Made by a program: the position numbers and the translations under genes
From: Solobacterium sp.
GTDB taxonomy: Bacteria; Bacillota_I; Bacilli_A; Erysipelotrichales; Erysipelotrichaceae
Length of the DNA stretch: 15,710 nt
Reading direction: 5' to 3'
Assembly (NCBI GenBank): GCA_016284975.1
Contig: JAEEPV010000032.1
Span: 1-15,710 of the forward strand
Notes under the pieces: model-generated
The model's input: the letters and a program-made list of their open reading frames with translations, nothing else
Told to the model about the DNA's origin: nothing
Databases searched by the model: none
Shown here: one piece after another, positions 13,304 through 15,710 of the stretch
How positions within the stretch are numbered: the stretch's first letter is position 1
Layout: every line of letters starts with the position of its first letter

Positions 13304-15238
13304 ATGAAATACAATCTGTATTTCGACTTGTCCGCAATCATGATCACGCTAGTGATCCTCTTTGCGTCCGTTATCTCTAAATGGATTCCTACCAATCAGA
13401 ACCGGGCTTACCGGAATCTGGTAGGAGCGATCTTTTTAACTGCGCTGTTTGATTTTATTACCCTGTACCTGGAAAACGATCTGCTCGGGAAAGTGCCCTG
13501 GTATTTTACGGTAAAGTTTATTACCGACTCCCTGTATCATCTGTTCCATGTCATGACCGGAATGTTTTTCTTCTGGTTTTCACTGGGGCTGCTGAATCTG
13601 AGACCGGATACACCCGGCAGAAGAACGGCGATGTTCGGCCCAATGGCAGCGACGCAGGTTCTGCTGGTTTTAAATATCTTTCTGCCGGTAGTCTTTTATT
13701 ACAACGGGCAGGGACTGTATGAGCGGGCGCCTTTGATTATCATCATTTATATTCTGGGATTCGGATATCTTGGCATGTCTCTTTATGTACTGATCCGGCA
13801 CCGGAAGATGGTGAATGTCAGGATTATACGCATCATGGGCAGCTATGCGCTGATGGGAATCCTCGGGGTTCTGATCCAGACGCTGTATCCCTATCTGATG
13901 GTCGGTGAATTCTTCAACGCACTGGCAATGATCATGATGTATGCGGATGTGGAATCTCCGGATGAGATCAAAAATGAAAAATACCAGGTAATCACCCGGG
14001 AAGGTTATCTGCGGCAGACTGCAGGGGATATCGGCAGTAAGAATCCGTTCGTTTCCGTATTTGTGCATGTAATTGATATGCATGAAACCTCCATCGGCGG
14101 GGATGAATACATGCATGAGGCGCTGATGAAGGAGATCATTCGCTTTCTGAAGAAATACAAAAAGGAAACCTGGATCGCAGTCTGGAATGAAAGCTGTATC
14201 GTTCTGGATCTGAGCCGCTACAGTGAAAAGCGGGCACAGGAGATTCTGGATGAAATCGAAAACCGGTTCCATCAGCCGTGGCTGGTTGAGGGAATTACAC
14301 AGAGTGCCGGGCTGATTGAATGGTCGGTGCGGTATCCGAAGGATATCAGTACGATCGAGGAACTGGTGAAGAAGACCGAGATGCTCAATGATGTTCATCT
14401 GCATCGGCACCGCGGACAGATCTGCTTTCCGGAAGTTGATTTTGAGGAGCTCAGTTATTCTCAGAAGATGATGGATCTCGCGATCGATGCGATTCATAAG
14501 CATACGGCACAGGTTCGTTATGAACCGCTGCTGGAAGTAAGCACTGATCAGATCATAGCAGCAAGAGCTGTTATCTATTTTCCGGATGAAAACGGCCAGT
14601 ATGTCAACGGGAATGCGTTTGTAAATCCTTCTTCACAGTCCGCAACGCTCACCGCATTTGATGAATATGCATTAAATGATGCGGCCAAAAACCACAGGAT
14701 ACTGATGAGAGATACGCAGAGAAGAGTAATCTCTACACGCTTTTCGGCATCGACGATCATGGCGCCGAATGTAAAGGAACGATTTGCGAGAATCTGTGAG
14801 AGGGAACAGATGAATTACCGGAAGATACTGCTGAGAATATCGGACGGAGTCTTTTCGTCATTGAATGAGGAACAGCTGCAGCGGCTGAATCAGATGCGTC
14901 AGGAAGGATGGGGAATCGCAATCGACGATTTCGGTATGGGACAGTTTTTCCTGAGCCGGCTGACCGACTCCGCGATCCCGGATCTGCTGCTGCATAATTC
15001 GATTACCCAGTCGATCTTTATAACGGAAAATGCGGTAAAATTCGGGATCGGTATCATCTATACGATTCACGGTATGAATAAACTGGTAACGATGAGCGGA
15101 ATCAAAGACGAGGAACAGGCACGGTTGGCAAAGAACATGGGAGCGGACTATATCACCGGACCGTATCTTGCCGAACCGATGCTGCCGGAAGAATTCCAGG
15201 AATGGATGAAAGAGAGGGCGGCCAATGTCGTACAGTGA
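13304..15238 (+). CDS. Multi-TM protein with degenerate GGDEF and EAL domains
   Basis: The 644 residues start with about seven TM helices (roughly 8-220), then a GGDEF-fold domain (about 230-320) and an EAL-fold domain (about 395-640). In the GGDEF domain the A-site position reads WNESC (294-298) in place of GGDEF, so cyclase activity is unlikely; the literal GGDEY at 265-269 belongs to an upstream helix. In the EAL domain the EAL triad is RAV (421-423), and the later metal-ligand regions read ILLRISDG and MSGIKDEEQ where active enzymes have ExN and VEGVE-type motifs; DDFG (541-544) and a QGY-like TGPYL remain. It is therefore probably an inactive c-di-GMP-type receptor or protein-interaction scaffold at the membrane. 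Start ATG 13304 gives the YNLYFDLSAI N-terminus; no ribosome binding site precedes it. It overlaps the next gene by 14 nt. Confidence 0.85.
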   Translation: MKYNLYFDLSAIMITLVILFASVISKWIPTNQNRAYRNLVGAIFLTALFDFITLYLENDLLGKVPWYFTVKFITDSLYHLFHVMTGMFFFWFSLGLLNLRPDTPGRRTAMFGPMAATQVLLVLNIFLPVVFYYNGQGLYERAPLIIIIYILGFGYLGMSLYVLIRHRKMVNVRIIRIMGSYALMGILGVLIQTLYPYLMVGEFFNALAMIMMYADVESPDEIKNEKYQVITREGYLRQTAGDIGSKNPFVSVFVHVIDMHETSIGGDEYMHEALMKEIIRFLKKYKKETWIAVWNESCIVLDLSRYSEKRAQEILDEIENRFHQPWLVEGITQSAGLIEWSVRYPKDISTIEELVKKTEMLNDVHLHRHRGQICFPEVDFEELSYSQKMMDLAIDAIHKHTAQVRYEPLLEVSTDQIIAARAVIYFPDENGQYVNGNAFVNPSSQSATLTAFDEYALNDAAKNHRILMRDTQRRVISTRFSASTIMAPNVKERFARICEREQMNYRKILLRISDGVFSSLNEEQLQRLNQMRQEGWGIAIDDFGMGQFFLSRLTDSAIPDLLLHNSITQSIFITENAVKFGIGIIYTIHGMNKLVTMSGIKDEEQARLAKNMGADYITGPYLAEPMLPEEFQEWMKERAANVVQ

Positions 15239-15710
15239 TCTCTGGCTTTCGGTAAATGCCTTTATTCTGGATGTGATCCTGATCGCTGTTTTTTATCAGC
15301 AGAAAAGCAGCGGAATGCGGCAGGAGCGACTCTTCCGGCTGCTGCTGTGGAACCTTCTGGCCCTGAACACGATTGCGTTTTCCTATACGATCCTGCTGAA
15401 GCTGGCCTTTGAACTTACGGCAGCGGAGTGGATCGTTTCCTGGCTGGCAACCATTTTCATCACGCTCACGCCGATGCTGCTGCTGGCATATCTCAACAGT
15501 CTCTTTTACTATGACGCCGCAGAGAAACGGGCCAACACGTTCCTGTATATACTTGCAGGCCTGACCATTCTTTCGGTGGCAGTATTCGGACCGGTGGTGA
15601 TCTGTCAGAACCGGACGATCGCTCTGCGGGGAATGGTTGGTATGATCCTGGTCGTTGTGCCGGCTGCGCTGTTTCTGAGTGTCGGTTTTCTGCAGGGATT
15701 CCAGCTCAAG
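15225..15710 (+). CDS. Multi-TM protein, 3' end outside window; likely sensor N-terminus
   Basis: From ATG 15225 the frame is open to the window edge (162 codons). It overlaps the end of the previous gene by 14 nt, with AGAGGG about 7 nt upstream. The visible part is almost all membrane: about five hydrophobic helices, beginning SDLWLSVNAFILDVILIAV. Helix spacing resembles the N-terminal region of the preceding protein: a first helix, then a basic loop with an arginine-rich RQERLFRLL start to helix 2, a long helix-3 segment, and a GPVVICQNR loop after helix 4. It is probably another 7TM-type sensor whose output domain (perhaps GGDEF or EAL) lies beyond the window; that part is inference. Confidence 0.75.
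   Translation, partial: MSYSDLWLSVNAFILDVILIAVFYQQKSSGMRQERLFRLLLWNLLALNTIAFSYTILLKLAFELTAAEWIVSWLATIFITLTPMLLLAYLNSLFYYDAAEKRANTFLYILAGLTILSVAVFGPVVICQNRTIALRGMVGMILVVVPAALFLSVGFLQGFQLK

Noticed and set aside
14096..14110. Literal GGDEY (residues 265-269) as a cyclase active site
   Set aside because: It aligns with the GH..GDE helix before the A-site; the real A-site position is WNESC at 294-298.
13670..14503. Long minus-strand frame of 277 codons opposite the GGDEF/EAL-like gene
   Set aside because: His/Ile/Gln-rich shadow of the plus-strand gene, with no known motif.
1..15710. CRISPR arrays, IS elements, tRNA/rRNA, integration sites
   Set aside because: No regular direct repeats, transposase motifs, terminal inverted repeats or tRNA-like arms were seen by eye.

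Overview
The window looks like chromosome from a low-to-mid GC Bacillota, perhaps an Erysipelotrichia or clostridial relative. The reasons are strong GGAGG-type ribosome binding sites, a lysine (L-box) riboswitch, the meso-diaminopimelate dehydrogenase route, a spore-photoproduct-lyase-like radical SAM protein and multi-TM GGDEF/EAL-derived proteins. The exact taxon is inference. There are no rRNA, tRNA, CRISPR, IS or phage signatures. Gene density is high and most intergenic gaps hold recognisable promoters, hairpins or terminators.

Region 1 (1-4040, +) is a lysine/diaminopimelate operon: the 3' part of a lysine riboswitch, its expression-platform terminator, then lysA, dapA, dapB and ddh, packed with 17-nt and 12-nt gaps and a 4-nt overlap. 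The enzymes condense aspartate semialdehyde with pyruvate (DapA), reduce the product (DapB), aminate it in one step to meso-DAP (Ddh) and decarboxylate meso-DAP to lysine (LysA), with lysine sensed by the leader RNA. Region 2 (4041-5204, +) is a stand-alone double-SIS sugar isomerase/deglycase-like gene with its own promoter. Region 3 (5205-5553) holds a 37-codon minus-strand gene with its own promoter, a palindrome and a terminator.

Region 4 (5554-8388, +) has a MATE efflux protein overlapping a beta-class DNA methyltransferase with no restriction partner in view, then a small lipoprotein ending in a strong terminator. Region 5 (8407-11734, -) reads in transcription order: HAD-like protein, MTAN-like nucleosidase with an extra C-terminal domain, SPL-like radical SAM protein and short-chain dehydrogenase. 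The last three overlap each other and look translationally coupled. The radical SAM protein seems to lack the H-atom donor cysteine of true spore photoproduct lyase, so this trio is the best candidate for an undescribed system.

Region 6 (11735-15710) holds a membrane-anchored GH25 muramidase (+), a YigZ/IMPACT-family protein (-), a 7TM-type protein with degenerate GGDEF and EAL domains (+), and the start of a second multi-TM gene that runs off the window. The genes around 11735-13304 lack Shine-Dalgarno sequences and have -10 boxes almost touching their start codons, suggesting leaderless or near-leaderless transcripts.
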